Part shown: positions 1-10,711 of the stretch, piece by piece | How the letters are laid out: every line of letters begins with the position of its first letter | How positions within the stretch are numbered: the first letter of the stretch is position 1 | Assembly: GCA_963699175.1 (NCBI GenBank) | Contig: OY969418.1 | Span: 1,426,001 to 1,490,000 of the forward strand | DNA length: 64,000 bases | Reading direction: 5' to 3' | DNA from: JACPYM01 sp963699175 | Lineage (GTDB): Bacteria > Acidobacteriota > Blastocatellia > RBC074 | Translations under genes and position numbers: made by a program | The notes under the pieces: generated by a model | The model's database searches: none | Seen by the model: only the letters and a program-made list of their open reading frames with translations | Told to the model about the DNA's origin: nothing

Positions 1-3000
1 TGCTTTGACCGCCCAATTCTGGATTCGGGTTGCGGATCTCAGCCAGATAGCTGGTACGCGGTCGCGTATTCAAATCTGCCAGCACTTCGTAATTGCGCGG
101 CTCGGCTTTGAGCTTTTTCACGCGCGAATTTTGATCGTTGATGTCGCCGAAGATGATCGCTTCGGTCGGACAGGCCGTCTGGCAAGCCGTCTGGATTTCG
201 CCGTCCTGCACCTTGCGGCCTTGCTTCTCGGCCTCGATCTTACCGGCCTGGATGCGCTGGGTGCAGAAGGTGCATTTTTCCATCACGCCGCGCGAGCGCA
301 CGGTGACTTCGGGGTTGCGCAAGTTCTTCAGGCTCGGCGTCTCCCAATCACCGTAAAGCAGGTAGTTGAACTTGCGCACCTTGTAGGGACAGTTGTTGGC
401 GCAGTAGCGCGTGCCGACGCAGCGGTTGTAGACCTGTAGGTTCAAACCCTCGGCATCGTGCACCGCCGCGTTGACCGGGCAAACCGTCTCGCACGGCGCC
501 AACTCGCAATGCTGGCAGAGCATCGGTTGGAAGTAGACCTCCGGGTTCACCTCGCCACCTTTGAAGTAGGTGTCAATCCGCAGCCAATGCATAATGCGTC
601 CGCGAATGACCAAGTCCTTGCCAACAACTGCGATGTTGTTTTCAGATTGGCAGGCAACGACGCAGGCGTTACAGCCGATGCAGGCGTTCATATCAATCGC
701 CATGCCCCAGGCGTAGCCGGTGTACTCGAAGCCCGGATACATCGTCAGTTCTTTGCCCGGCTTGTGCGCGCCGTGATGCAGTGAATGCGGGTCTTTCTTG
801 TACGCTTCGAGCGAAGTCGTGCGCACGACGTGGCGCTCGGTCAGGTCGTGTTCACCATCCCAAGGAATGTTCGACGAATCAATGTTGAAGTGCTCCTGCG
901 TCGAAGCGAGCGGATAGGTGTCGCCCACACTAGCAAAGCTGACGTTTGCGCTGGCAATCCACGGCGCGCTTGACGTGCGCAAACGGTAAGTATCAAAGCC
1001 CAGCCCGTTGCCCACGCTGCCCGCGCGCTGGCGGCCATAACCGAGATAGACCGTCACCGAATCATCGGGATGGCCAGGCTGCACCCAAGCCGGTACTGCC
1101 AACTCTTCGCCGCCGTGTTTCAGGTTGATCAGCTTCGCATTGCCCGCGTGCCACTCTTTGTCCGGGGCCAGCCCCAACGCAGTCGCCGTCTTTGGGCTGA
1201 TCATTGCGAAGTTGTCCCAGCAGACTTTCGTAATCGGCTTCGGCAACTCCTGCAGCCAACCGTTGTTGGCATAACGCCCATCGAGCACATTGGGGTCTAG
1301 GCGGAAGACAATTTCATTCCCAACCGTCGCCGGTTGTGGCAAGGTCGCAGCCCAGTCGCCCTTCACCGCGACCTGCCTGGTCGGCAACGCCGTGGTTTCA
1401 ACCACGCCGTCGTGCACGGACTTCTTCCACTTGTTCTCGAAATCTGCGCCCAATTGTGTGCGCCAGTAATCGCGCACCACGTCATAGCTGGACTTGCTTT
1501 GACCGAGTAAAGCGGCCACCAGTTCGTGCGACGACTTGCTCTCGTAGAGCGGCTTGATGAGCGGTTGAATGATCGAGACCGTGCCGTCAAAGGCCCGCGC
1601 GTCACCCCAATCTTCCAGGTAGTGCGATTCGGGCACGTGCCACTGGCAATACTGCGCCGTCTCGTCGTTGTGTGAACCCATGTGAATGCGCAAGCCGCCC
1701 TTTTGCAGCGCATCGGCAAACTTCAAATCGCGCGGCGCGGTGTAGACCGGATTCGCGCCGATGATGACCAACACTTCGACGCGGCCACCGTTCAAGTCAT
1801 CCACCAGCGCCTTGAGCGAAGCCATCTGGTCGTCCGGCTGCGGTTCAAGCGAGTCGGTGTGAACTACCGTCGTGCCAGCGCTGCCCAGCGCCGCATTCAA
1901 GGCGTGCGCCAGCGCGTGCACCGACGCAGGCTGATGCTCACCCGCGACAACGATGCACTTGCCCTGGTGCGCTTTCAAATCTTTTGCCACGGCGCTGGCA
2001 AACTTTGCAGCCTCGCCGCTTAGGCTGCCCGTCACGCCGCTCACGCCGACTTCGGCGGCCACGGCGCGCGCGAATGATTCGACCTCGCTCGCCTTCAGCG
2101 GCAACCGGTGATCGGCCTTCGCGCCAGTGTTGCTGACCTTGCTCTCGACAACGTAGAGGCGGCTCATCTCCGTCTTGCCGTCAACCAGACGGCGGCGGTT
2201 GATGAAGTCGCGCGCGTGGCGCAACGCCCCCGCCCCTTCGATCAAAAAGTCCGCATCGAGCGAGAGCACCACGTCCGCCGCATCAAATTTGTAGATCGTG
2301 TTGACATATTGGCCGAAAGCCAACTGCGAGCCTTGCCGCGCCGAATGTGCGCCGCCCGGCTCGTACTGATGCCACTTGGCTGCGGGAAACGCGGCCAGCA
2401 CCGCCTTCATCTGCGCGCCCAACGTCGGCGAGGTGGTCGTCTCGGTCAAAATGCGCAGCCCCGCGCCCTGCTTGCCCTTTTGCGTGTCAAGCGCGTGTTG
2501 CAACTGATCCAACAGATCGCCCCAACGCGATATTTCGCCCTTGAACATCACCGACTGCGAACGGTCGGGATCGTACAGGTTCAATATCGAAGCCTGCGCC
2601 CAGACGCTGGTCGCGCCCTGGCTCGACGGATGATCGGGATTGCCCTCGATCTTGGTCGGACGCCCTTCGTGGCTCTCAACCAACAAGCCGTCAGCCACCC
2701 CGTGCAGCGGCATCGCCGTGGCAAAGAAGTAGGCCCGCCCCGGCGTTAAACCATCGGGGTTCTGGACGTAGGGCACGGCATGCTCGGTCGGTTGCACGGT
2801 GCAGGCGGTCAACCCGGCGAAGGCCAGTGACGCGCTCGCCAACTTCAAAAAGCTGCGTCGCCCGACTGGGTCTAACATCAGCGGGTCAGCGTCGGGCGCG
2901 TTCAGCGCGGGGAATTCGCGGTGCAGAAACTCGCGGAACTTGTCGGTGTCGGCCAATTCTTCCAGCGAGCGCCAGAATTCACGGCCTTTGACACGTCTGA

Positions 3001-3058
3001 GCTTCTCGCGAATCGGCTCTATTTCGTGTTCGTGATGATGATGATCTCGATGCGACAT
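1..3058 (-). CDS. actB: ActB, Fe-S/molybdopterin-oxidoreductase-like subunit of alternative complex III (C-terminus off the left edge)
   Basis: Read on the minus strand from the ATG at 3058, an open frame of about 1,019 residues runs off the left edge. The N-terminus is His-rich (HRDHHHH), then residues 67-68 are the twin arginines of GRRSFLKLA, a Tat-type signal placed internally as in ActB. The middle, to about residue 740, resembles the molybdopterin oxidoreductase fold (ActB1) that has lost its cofactor in this family. Residues 793-803 form CIGCNACVVAC, followed by CQHC, CVGTRYCANNC, CTFC and CQTACP (959-963), the four-cluster ferredoxin part (ActB2). In the family the complex oxidises quinol and passes electrons to cytochrome c or an oxidase. 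It lies 86 bp downstream of actA, so the pair is probably one operon with the rest of the act genes left of the window. The last visible residues (RNPNPELGGQS) suggest only a few residues are missing. Confidence 0.93.
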   Translation of the reverse strand, partial: MSHRDHHHHEHEIEPIREKLRRVKGREFWRSLEELADTDKFREFLHREFPALNAPDADPLMLDPVGRRSFLKLASASLAFAGLTACTVQPTEHAVPYVQNPDGLTPGRAYFFATAMPLHGVADGLLVESHEGRPTKIEGNPDHPSSQGATSVWAQASILNLYDPDRSQSVMFKGEISRWGDLLDQLQHALDTQKGKQGAGLRILTETTTSPTLGAQMKAVLAAFPAAKWHQYEPGGAHSARQGSQLAFGQYVNTIYKFDAADVVLSLDADFLIEGAGALRHARDFINRRRLVDGKTEMSRLYVVESKVSNTGAKADHRLPLKASEVESFARAVAAEVGVSGVTGSLSGEAAKFASAVAKDLKAHQGKCIVVAGEHQPASVHALAHALNAALGSAGTTVVHTDSLEPQPDDQMASLKALVDDLNGGRVEVLVIIGANPVYTAPRDLKFADALQKGGLRIHMGSHNDETAQYCQWHVPESHYLEDWGDARAFDGTVSIIQPLIKPLYESKSSHELVAALLGQSKSSYDVVRDYWRTQLGADFENKWKKSVHDGVVETTALPTRQVAVKGDWAATLPQPATVGNEIVFRLDPNVLDGRYANNGWLQELPKPITKVCWDNFAMISPKTATALGLAPDKEWHAGNAKLINLKHGGEELAVPAWVQPGHPDDSVTVYLGYGRQRAGSVGNGLGFDTYRLRTSSAPWIASANVSFASVGDTYPLASTQEHFNIDSSNIPWDGEHDLTERHVVRTTSLEAYKKDPHSLHHGAHKPGKELTMYPGFEYTGYAWGMAIDMNACIGCNACVVACQSENNIAVVGKDLVIRGRIMHWLRIDTYFKGGEVNPEVYFQPMLCQHCELAPCETVCPVNAAVHDAEGLNLQVYNRCVGTRYCANNCPYKVRKFNYLLYGDWETPSLKNLRNPEVTVRSRGVMEKCTFCTQRIQAGKIEAEKQGRKVQDGEIQTACQTACPTEAIIFGDINDQNSRVKKLKAEPRNYEVLADLNTRPRTSYLAEIRNPNPELGGQS

Positions 3059-3062
3059 TATC

Positions 3063-3144
3063 TTTTTAGTCAGCGGTCAATAGTCAGCAGTCGGTTGCGC
3101 CTATAGCTAGGCAAGACGGCAACCGACAACGAACGACGGACAAA
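3063..3144. repeat. Short dispersed repeat between actA and actB (GTCAG/GACGGAC type)
   Basis: The actA-actB gap holds AGTCAGCGGTCAATAGTCAG and ends in ACGAACGACGGACAAAT, directly against the actA stop codon. A related stretch with nearly the same end lies at 17402-17466. Complementary CGGTTGC and GCAACCG blocks could make a hairpin in the actAB transcript. Its function is unknown. Confidence 0.55.
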
Positions 3145-3804
3145 TTACCGGTGGCAAGTTGAACAACTCGTCAGCACACCTACCGGTTGAATGCCATATT
3201 GCTGGGCCAGCGCTTTGCCTTTGACGGCCTGGTCGTCGCCAGGCTTCCATTCCATATTGGTGATGTCTTTCTTTTCGCGCAGCACCGCTTCGGGATTACG
3301 GTGACACGCCAAACACCACTCCATCTGCAAAGAGGCCTCATTCCACATCAACGGCATCTGGTCAACGCGCCCGTGACAGGTAGAGCAGCCCACGCCTTTG
3401 TTGACGTGGATGCTGTGATTGAAGTAGGCAAAGTCAGGCAGGTCGTGTACGCGGTTCCATTTGATCGGCTGATTATCTCTCCAGCTTGCGCGCACGATTT
3501 CCAGGTACTGGGTATTGGAGAACAATTGCGAATGGCAATTCATGCACGTCTTAGTCGGAGGGAAGCCGGCACTGGCCGTCGTCTCGACCGTCGTGTGACA
3601 GTAGCGGCAATCAATGCCGTCATCGCCCACATGATGTTTATGCGAAAATTGGACGGGTTGCTCGCGCGCCAGAAAGGCTCCGGTGAAATATGGCGAACGT
3701 TGTATCTCCAGCAAGAGCCAACCGGCTACACCCGCGAGCACTACCACTAGAACGAGACTCAAACGCGCAAGCGTGTTGGCGCTGCGCCGAAAGAGTTGCG
3801 GCAT
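3145..3804 (-). CDS. actA: ActA, membrane-anchored pentaheme cytochrome c of alternative complex III
   Basis: This 219-residue protein has an N-terminal hydrophobic anchor (about residues 14-33) and exactly five CxxCH haem c sites: C66RYCH, C87MNCH, C140STCH, C164LACH and C214STCH. Five haems, the single anchor and the position immediately upstream of actB match ActA, the subunit thought to receive electrons from the Fe-S part of alternative complex III and pass them to a periplasmic acceptor. The last haem site is four residues from the C-terminus. The start at 3804 places the positively charged segment (RRSANTLAR) before the anchor, as expected for inside-to-outside insertion. Other multihaem class III cytochromes share the motif, but the actB neighbour makes ActA the best call. 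Confidence 0.93.
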   Translation of the reverse strand: MPQLFRRSANTLARLSLVLVVVLAGVAGWLLLEIQRSPYFTGAFLAREQPVQFSHKHHVGDDGIDCRYCHTTVETTASAGFPPTKTCMNCHSQLFSNTQYLEIVRASWRDNQPIKWNRVHDLPDFAYFNHSIHVNKGVGCSTCHGRVDQMPLMWNEASLQMEWCLACHRNPEAVLREKKDITNMEWKPGDDQAVKGKALAQQYGIQPVGVLTSCSTCHR

Positions 3805-3974
3805 AGTTAAGTCTCCACCTTCACAGATTGTCGTAACGTAGATATGTCTGGACTAGCTTGGCAAATTCGCAGCTTGTGAATTCCCGAATTTGAGAGTCGG
3901 ATATTTTCATACGAGCCAAGGTGCTGTCAAGCAAGCATTGCGCTGAACAAAAATTTTGTTGCTGTAGAAAAGTC

Positions 3975-3995
3975 CGCCAAGCTGCCAGCTTGGCG
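3975..3995. repeat. Perfect 21-nt palindrome with core AAGCTGCCAGCTT
   Basis: CGCCAAGCTG and CAGCTTGGCG are exact reverse complements around one C. It lies in the 252-bp gap upstream of actA. The 13-nt core recurs at 24251-24275 with different flanks, and a looser relative, AAGCTCGGCAGCTT, follows at about 4031. Covarying flanks suggest a dispersed palindromic family. I see no other gene in this gap; a 79-codon frame over it looks like chance. Confidence 0.7.
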
Positions 3996-4056
3996 TGGGC
4001 TTTCGGCTTGCACAACTCGAAGTCAACGACAAGCTCGGCAGCTTGGCGAACAGTTT

Positions 4057-5571
4057 TCACTCCACTCGCTTCAATTGTTGAAAGGTCATCTGCCCCGCTG
4101 CCAACAACGCGCCCTGCTCATTCTTCAACTCATAACTGAACGCGCCGTTGGTATCGGCTGCTGGCACAAGGAAAGGTATGCGGCCCTGTTTGGTCGTCAT
4201 AATTCCCTGCTTGGCCTCGTTAAGGGTGGCCGTGCGCATTGCCAGTGTGATCATTCCCAACGGCTGCCGCGAGAGGATTTCGAATTCGAGCGTGATGTTT
4301 TCGCCTGTTTCCATGACCTTGCGCGGAATGATTTTGACATCGCCCGGCATGGACGGCTCATCTTGTTGTTCAGGCTTACCCTCTTCGGCTGGGTTGCTGA
4401 TGTAACTGTTCGGTGGTTGATCATTCGAGCCTGGCGGTAGCCCGCCCCCAGTAACTTCCAAGGGCGGCAGGGGAGGCACATCTCTGCCCGGGCCAGTTGG
4501 TGAAGGCGGCGGCTGTGGCTTCGGCTGGCGATTCTCGGCCACAAGATTCTGTTTGGTGGGTGAATCAAGCGCGCCGCTCTGCATCAATTGCAATGCGCCC
4601 TGTTCATCGTGAACCGTCAACACATAATTGCCACCACGTCCTACGGTCGGCGCCACCTCGAAGGACTGCTCCTGCTCCGGCTCGATCTCAATCTGCATCG
4701 GTGCCTGCCGTGTCTCGCGGCCATTTTCAGCGAAGGTCACACTGACCTTGCCGCGAAAGCGGTGGCGCCGGTTGATATTTTGCAGCGTCACTTGCAGGCG
4801 GCCCGACTGTGCTTCGACTGTCCCGCGCAACACTTTGGCGAACTCGACAAAATCATCAAGCTCGATCTCATCAGTGCGCTTGGCCTTTGCAAGATTGGGT
4901 TTGACGTTGGGGTTGGAGATTGCGGCAATGGCATTCGGCTGTGTTGGCGCTGACGCGCTGGCTTGTTGGCTAGTCAGCGCGACTTCTTTATTTCTAGCTG
5001 TCTCCAATTCGCTCGCCGGAATCGGGCTGCCACTAATCAAATAATCAGTGCGAGGCGGTTGATTTGAAGCGCTGGCGACTGGCCTATTGTCAGCGTTGTT
5101 CACGACCTTGAACGGGACTGCTTGAGCTTTGTCAGCCTGCACTGCGACCGGCGCGCTCTTGTGCGCGGGCGGCTCGTTAGTCTTCGCGTTCGCACGCTGA
5201 GCCGTCTGGTCAGCCGCGTGCTCGTCCAACGCGCTGGTCGGCGCATCGAATTTGAAAACCGCGTAGGTTCTGATCACTCCGGCGGTTTGCAACTTCTGTC
5301 CAAACACGGTCGCGCTCCGATTATCGGCAAATTGGCCGCCGATGCGCACGCGGTAGTACGTTCCCTTGCCCGGCACATCAGCTTTGACCCAGTAAGTGCT
5401 CAGCCCGCGCGCGCGCAAGCTATTGGCCATCGCTTCGGCCTCAGCACGTGTTTGCACCGCCGCAACCTGCACGGCAAAACCGTTCTGCGCACACACCGGC
5501 ACGGCTGCGCTGCTACAAAGCGCGATTAAGAAGCACAACAAAACCAGTCGTATCTTACTCATCTTACTCAT
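4057..5571 (-). CDS. Secreted SPOR-domain protein with Ig-like C-terminal regions
   Basis: I place the start at the ATG at 5571 (MSKMSKIRLVLL), preceded by AGGAACTAAG; an upstream TTG-type start at 5589 has no ribosome site. The protein is about 504 residues: a signal peptide ending near VPVCAQ, then a SPOR domain of about 75 residues (FAVQVAAVQTRAEAEAMANS onward). SPOR domains bind denuded septal peptidoglycan and occur in division and wall proteins. A low-complexity Ala/Thr/Pro stretch follows, then two beta-rich Ig-like segments (KVSVTFAENGRETRQAP and ENITLEFEILSRQPLGM) split by a Pro/Gly linker (PPPSPTGPGRDVPPLPPL). The layout suggests an envelope protein with a wall-binding head. The C-terminal half is not one I can name. 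Confidence 0.8.
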   Translation of the reverse strand: MSKMSKIRLVLLCFLIALCSSAAVPVCAQNGFAVQVAAVQTRAEAEAMANSLRARGLSTYWVKADVPGKGTYYRVRIGGQFADNRSATVFGQKLQTAGVIRTYAVFKFDAPTSALDEHAADQTAQRANAKTNEPPAHKSAPVAVQADKAQAVPFKVVNNADNRPVASASNQPPRTDYLISGSPIPASELETARNKEVALTSQQASASAPTQPNAIAAISNPNVKPNLAKAKRTDEIELDDFVEFAKVLRGTVEAQSGRLQVTLQNINRRHRFRGKVSVTFAENGRETRQAPMQIEIEPEQEQSFEVAPTVGRGGNYVLTVHDEQGALQLMQSGALDSPTKQNLVAENRQPKPQPPPSPTGPGRDVPPLPPLEVTGGGLPPGSNDQPPNSYISNPAEEGKPEQQDEPSMPGDVKIIPRKVMETGENITLEFEILSRQPLGMITLAMRTATLNEAKQGIMTTKQGRIPFLVPAADTNGAFSYELKNEQGALLAAGQMTFQQLKRVE

Positions 5572-5577
5572 CTTAGT

Positions 5578-5625
5578 TCCTGGGAGCACACGCGGCTCGC
5601 GTGCGGGGATGCCGGGTTCAACAAA
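5578..5625. repeat. CTGGGAGC-type repeat fragment upstream of the SPOR gene
   Basis: CCTGGGAGCACACGCG followed by CTCGCGTGCGGGGATGCC can form an imperfect hairpin. It shares its CTGGGAGC start and GATGCC end with the paired repeat at 22679-22802. It overlaps the 5-prime leader of the SPOR gene. This is a probable member of a dispersed repeat family, seen here in one partial copy. Confidence 0.4.
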
Positions 5626-5783
5626 TTCTGGGCAGCGGTGCGACGTTCAACGGGGCGGCAAATCACAGTGAGTGAGTTGAACTGGGTGATTGCTTGTATG
5701 AGCGAGCTTGCGTGCAGGCTCAAACACGCGCGGCATCATAGCAGACTCACCAGTGATTGCCTACGTTAAAGTCATCAATCACC

Positions 5784-5808
5784 GCCACTGAGCGCCACTC
5801 AGCGCCAC

Positions 5809-5813
<5 letters not shown>
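5784..5813. repeat. Three tandem 10-bp units (GCCACTCAGC)
   Basis: GCCACTGAGC is followed by two copies of GCCACTCAGC. The third unit overlaps the stop codon of hrpB (5809-5811), so expansion could change the end of that gene. Too short to call a functional element; a slippage-type microrepeat is the simplest view. Confidence 0.6.
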
Positions 5814-8421
<2,608 letters not shown>

Positions 8422-8468
8422 TGAGTTGTGTTATGCTACAAGTGAAATCGAACCGGAAAGGAGAGGTT

Positions 8469-8693
8469 ATGTTGCAAGTTGAATTGACGCAAGCACAGGC
8501 GGAATTACCCAAGTTAATCGAAGCAGTTGGGAAGGGCGAAAAGGTAATCATTACCCAAGCAGCCCAACCAGTCGCGCAATTAGTCTTGCCGCCACGTCGC
8601 GAAGGACGGCTCGAATTTGGAAGCGCTGCCGGGTTGGTCACCTTCAGCGATGACTTTGACGAACCGCTTGAAGATTTCGCGGAGTATAGCTAA
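8469..8693 (+). CDS. Phd/YefM-type antitoxin of a VapC-family pair
   Basis: The ATG at 8469 follows a strong AAAGGAGAGGTT ribosome site; an upstream in-frame ATG at 8412 overlaps hrpB and has none. The 74-residue product starts MLQVELTQAQAELPKLIEAV and continues GEKVIITQAAQPVAQLVLP, the Phd/YefM fold that binds operator DNA as a dimer. The acidic tail (DDFDEPLEDFAEYS) is the part that would wrap the toxin. Its stop overlaps the toxin start by one base (TAATG at 8691-8695), the usual translational coupling. The partner toxin is broken, so this may now act only as an orphan regulator or protect against related toxins. Confidence 0.85.
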   Translation: MLQVELTQAQAELPKLIEAVGKGEKVIITQAAQPVAQLVLPPRREGRLEFGSAAGLVTFSDDFDEPLEDFAEYS

Positions 8694-9084
8694 TGGCCAT
8701 TCTGCTGGATACGAATGCCTTGCTCTGGCACGTGGCTGGTTATCTGAAGCTTTCCACAACAGCGAAAATAAAATGTGGATTGACGATCCGGCACAAGACG
8801 TGTTTGTGAGCATTGCCAGTTTGTGAGAGATCACCATCAAAGCCAGTCTCGGCAAGCTTCAACTAGCAACCTCATTGGCTGTTTTCATTCAACAGCATCT
8901 CTTGCGGAGCGATGTTCAATTGCTGCCGATTGAACCCGCACACCTGTTGACCCTCTCGACCTTGCCGCATCATCACCGAGACCCGTTTGACCGCTTGATC
9001 GTAGCGCAAGCCCTGGAAGAAAACTTGCCATTGGTCAGTTCAGATAGCGCGCTGGATGTTTATGTCATCCAGCGCATTTGGTAA
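8693..9084 (+). pseudogene. VapC-like PIN-domain toxin broken by a frameshift and a stop
   Basis: The frame starts MAILLDTNALLWHVAGYLKL, with the first catalytic Asp of PIN domains, and then shifts by one base in the A-rich stretch at about 8764-8774. In the new frame it resumes as MWIDDPAQDVFVSIASL, reaches TGA at 8824-8826 where the family has Trp of the SLWEI motif, and continues EITIKASLGKL to DRLIVAQALEENLPLVSSDSALDVY, with the later acidic residues. Two independent lesions indicate a decayed mRNA-cleaving toxin. Homopolymer sequencing error could explain the shift but not the stop. The sequence past the lesions is still well conserved, so the decay looks recent. Confidence 0.82.
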
Positions 9085-9121
9085 CTAAGAATCACCTTCA
9101 GCGTTCATTCCACGTCAGCCA

Positions 9122-10510
9122 TCAATGCGCAGACCAGGTGAAAGCAAGATTGCCTCTCACGTTGACTGGATTTCCATCTTTTGCTGCGGGGGTAAAAATT
9201 GTTGCCTGCGCAGCTTTGATGGCTACGTCTACCAATCCATGAGGCTCACCTTTAAGCACCTTCTCGATAACGACCCTTCTATCGGCAGTAAAAATCACGC
9301 TCAGCACTACGCTCCAATGCGTCCCATCTCGTCCTGCTCTGGCAGCCCGCGCTTCCTCTGTTAATCCAGGAGAACGCCGCCAAAGAATCTTTGGTTTGAC
9401 GATGCCAAACGTCCACGAGTCATAAATCTCACCACCTACTTGCGCCTGTTCTGAAGGACTATGCGGCGCGCTCTGATAATGCTCCCGCAACCAATCCCGC
9501 CCGAAATCACCGTCATAATCGCGCCACACCGTGTGAATATGATTCGCGTTATTCTGCGAGTCGTCATATTCGATCAGGAAAGTCTTGCTTTGGATCCGGT
9601 AGTAGTGCGCGTCATTCTTGTTGACCCCGCCCGCCCAGGCGAAATGCAGCGTTGATAGACCGGCCTTTTGCAGATTCTCGCGGCGCTGTTTGGCGAGGTC
9701 TTCCGGCATGCGGGCGAGGTATTCATCCAGGAGTTTCACCAACTTCTCTTTCTGCTGCGCGTTGAGTTGGTCGTAAGCGATGCCTCGCGGGCTGAGCGGA
9801 TCAGCTTTGGGCGTGCCCAGATTCACAATATCGTTGGGCGCTTTGGCATCATAGATGGCAATGGCGCGCTGCTTCTCATCCAAAGCCTGGATCAATTCGC
9901 GGCCTTTGTCCTCTTCGTTTGCCAGCGCGCGGAAGCCTTTGCGTGGCCCTTCGCGCACTTCCGCCGGATTTGCGCCGAAGCCGAGCGGAGCATTGGCCAA
10001 TAACTCGCCTTTGACGATTGTGAAATTGAGCGAGACGTGGTGGCCTTCAAAGCGCCAGCCCCAGCGATCTTTCGCACCGGGCGTGCCGAAGAGGGTGAGG
10101 AAGTACAACTCTTCATCGCGCGGGAAGCGGCGGTTCGGCCCTTCCATCTCGCGCAGCACGGGTTCGAGGCTCATGATCGAAGTGGCTTTCCCGTAGCCGT
10201 AGCTGCTCAGTCCTGCTTTCAAAAATTCGTGGGCCAGTTTGCGCTGGGCTTCATTCATTTCTTTGATCGGCAGCCCTTTGCGCTCGCGCGGAACGTAGGT
10301 CCAATCAATCCGATACGCATCGTCGAAGTTGAGCACGGCCTTGGCCTTCTGTTCGGGCGAGAGCGAGGCCAGGAATTTGTTCGCGGCGTCGGTCATCAAG
10401 CCGACTGCGCGCAGCTTGGCGTAGCTCTGATAGCCGAACCAGGCGACGAAGGCGAGAATGGTAAGATAAGCGAGAGCGAGAGTGGCGAGTCTGAAAGTGC
10501 GGCGGTTCAT
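9122..10510 (-). CDS. DUF3500 protein with a TonB C-terminal-like domain
   Basis: The 462-residue protein begins with a signal anchor (about residues 8-30, LATLALAYLTILAFVAWFGY). Residues about 35-350 match the DUF3500 pattern: FLASLSPEQKAKAVLNFDD, WTYVPRERKGLPI, a central RWGWRFEGHHVSLNF and later HIHTVWRDYDGDFG. The last hundred residues read like a TonB_C domain: LTEEARAARAG, then SVVLSVIFTADRRVV, then DVAIKAAQATIFTPA and NVRGNLAFTW. TonB_C normally contacts outer-membrane receptors. The joining of the two is unusual and I cannot assign a reaction. The ATG at 10510 follows GGGGGAATCACC. The gene is divergent from the DUF1080 gene. Confidence 0.78.
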   Translation of the reverse strand: MNRRTFRLATLALAYLTILAFVAWFGYQSYAKLRAVGLMTDAANKFLASLSPEQKAKAVLNFDDAYRIDWTYVPRERKGLPIKEMNEAQRKLAHEFLKAGLSSYGYGKATSIMSLEPVLREMEGPNRRFPRDEELYFLTLFGTPGAKDRWGWRFEGHHVSLNFTIVKGELLANAPLGFGANPAEVREGPRKGFRALANEEDKGRELIQALDEKQRAIAIYDAKAPNDIVNLGTPKADPLSPRGIAYDQLNAQQKEKLVKLLDEYLARMPEDLAKQRRENLQKAGLSTLHFAWAGGVNKNDAHYYRIQSKTFLIEYDDSQNNANHIHTVWRDYDGDFGRDWLREHYQSAPHSPSEQAQVGGEIYDSWTFGIVKPKILWRRSPGLTEEARAARAGRDGTHWSVVLSVIFTADRRVVIEKVLKGEPHGLVDVAIKAAQATIFTPAAKDGNPVNVRGNLAFTWSAH

Positions 10511-10711
10511 GGTGATTCCCCCAGCGATTTGAGATTTGAAATTGGAGATTGAACGTTGCGCTTGGCAACGATGCGGGCAATGTATGACGGGTGCGCGAGC
10601 AAGTCAATCGCGCGCGCAGTTGCCAAACTTCCCGTCCTCACCTATTTTGACCACTGCATTATCCTTTCGATCCGTTCAATTCGATTCCACAACCTGAAGG
10701 AGAAATGGCTT

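Noticed and set aside
2108..2749. 213-codon plus-strand frame
   Set aside because: It lies opposite actB, whose Fe-S motifs are in a continuous minus-strand frame; the plus frame is a high-GC shadow.
3821..4060. 79-codon minus-strand frame upstream of actA
   Set aside because: It covers a palindrome, has no ribosome site and no protein-like pattern.
8824..8826. TGA in the toxin read as selenocysteine
   Set aside because: The codon stands at a conserved Trp, there is a separate frameshift upstream, and no stem of the SECIS type is evident after it.
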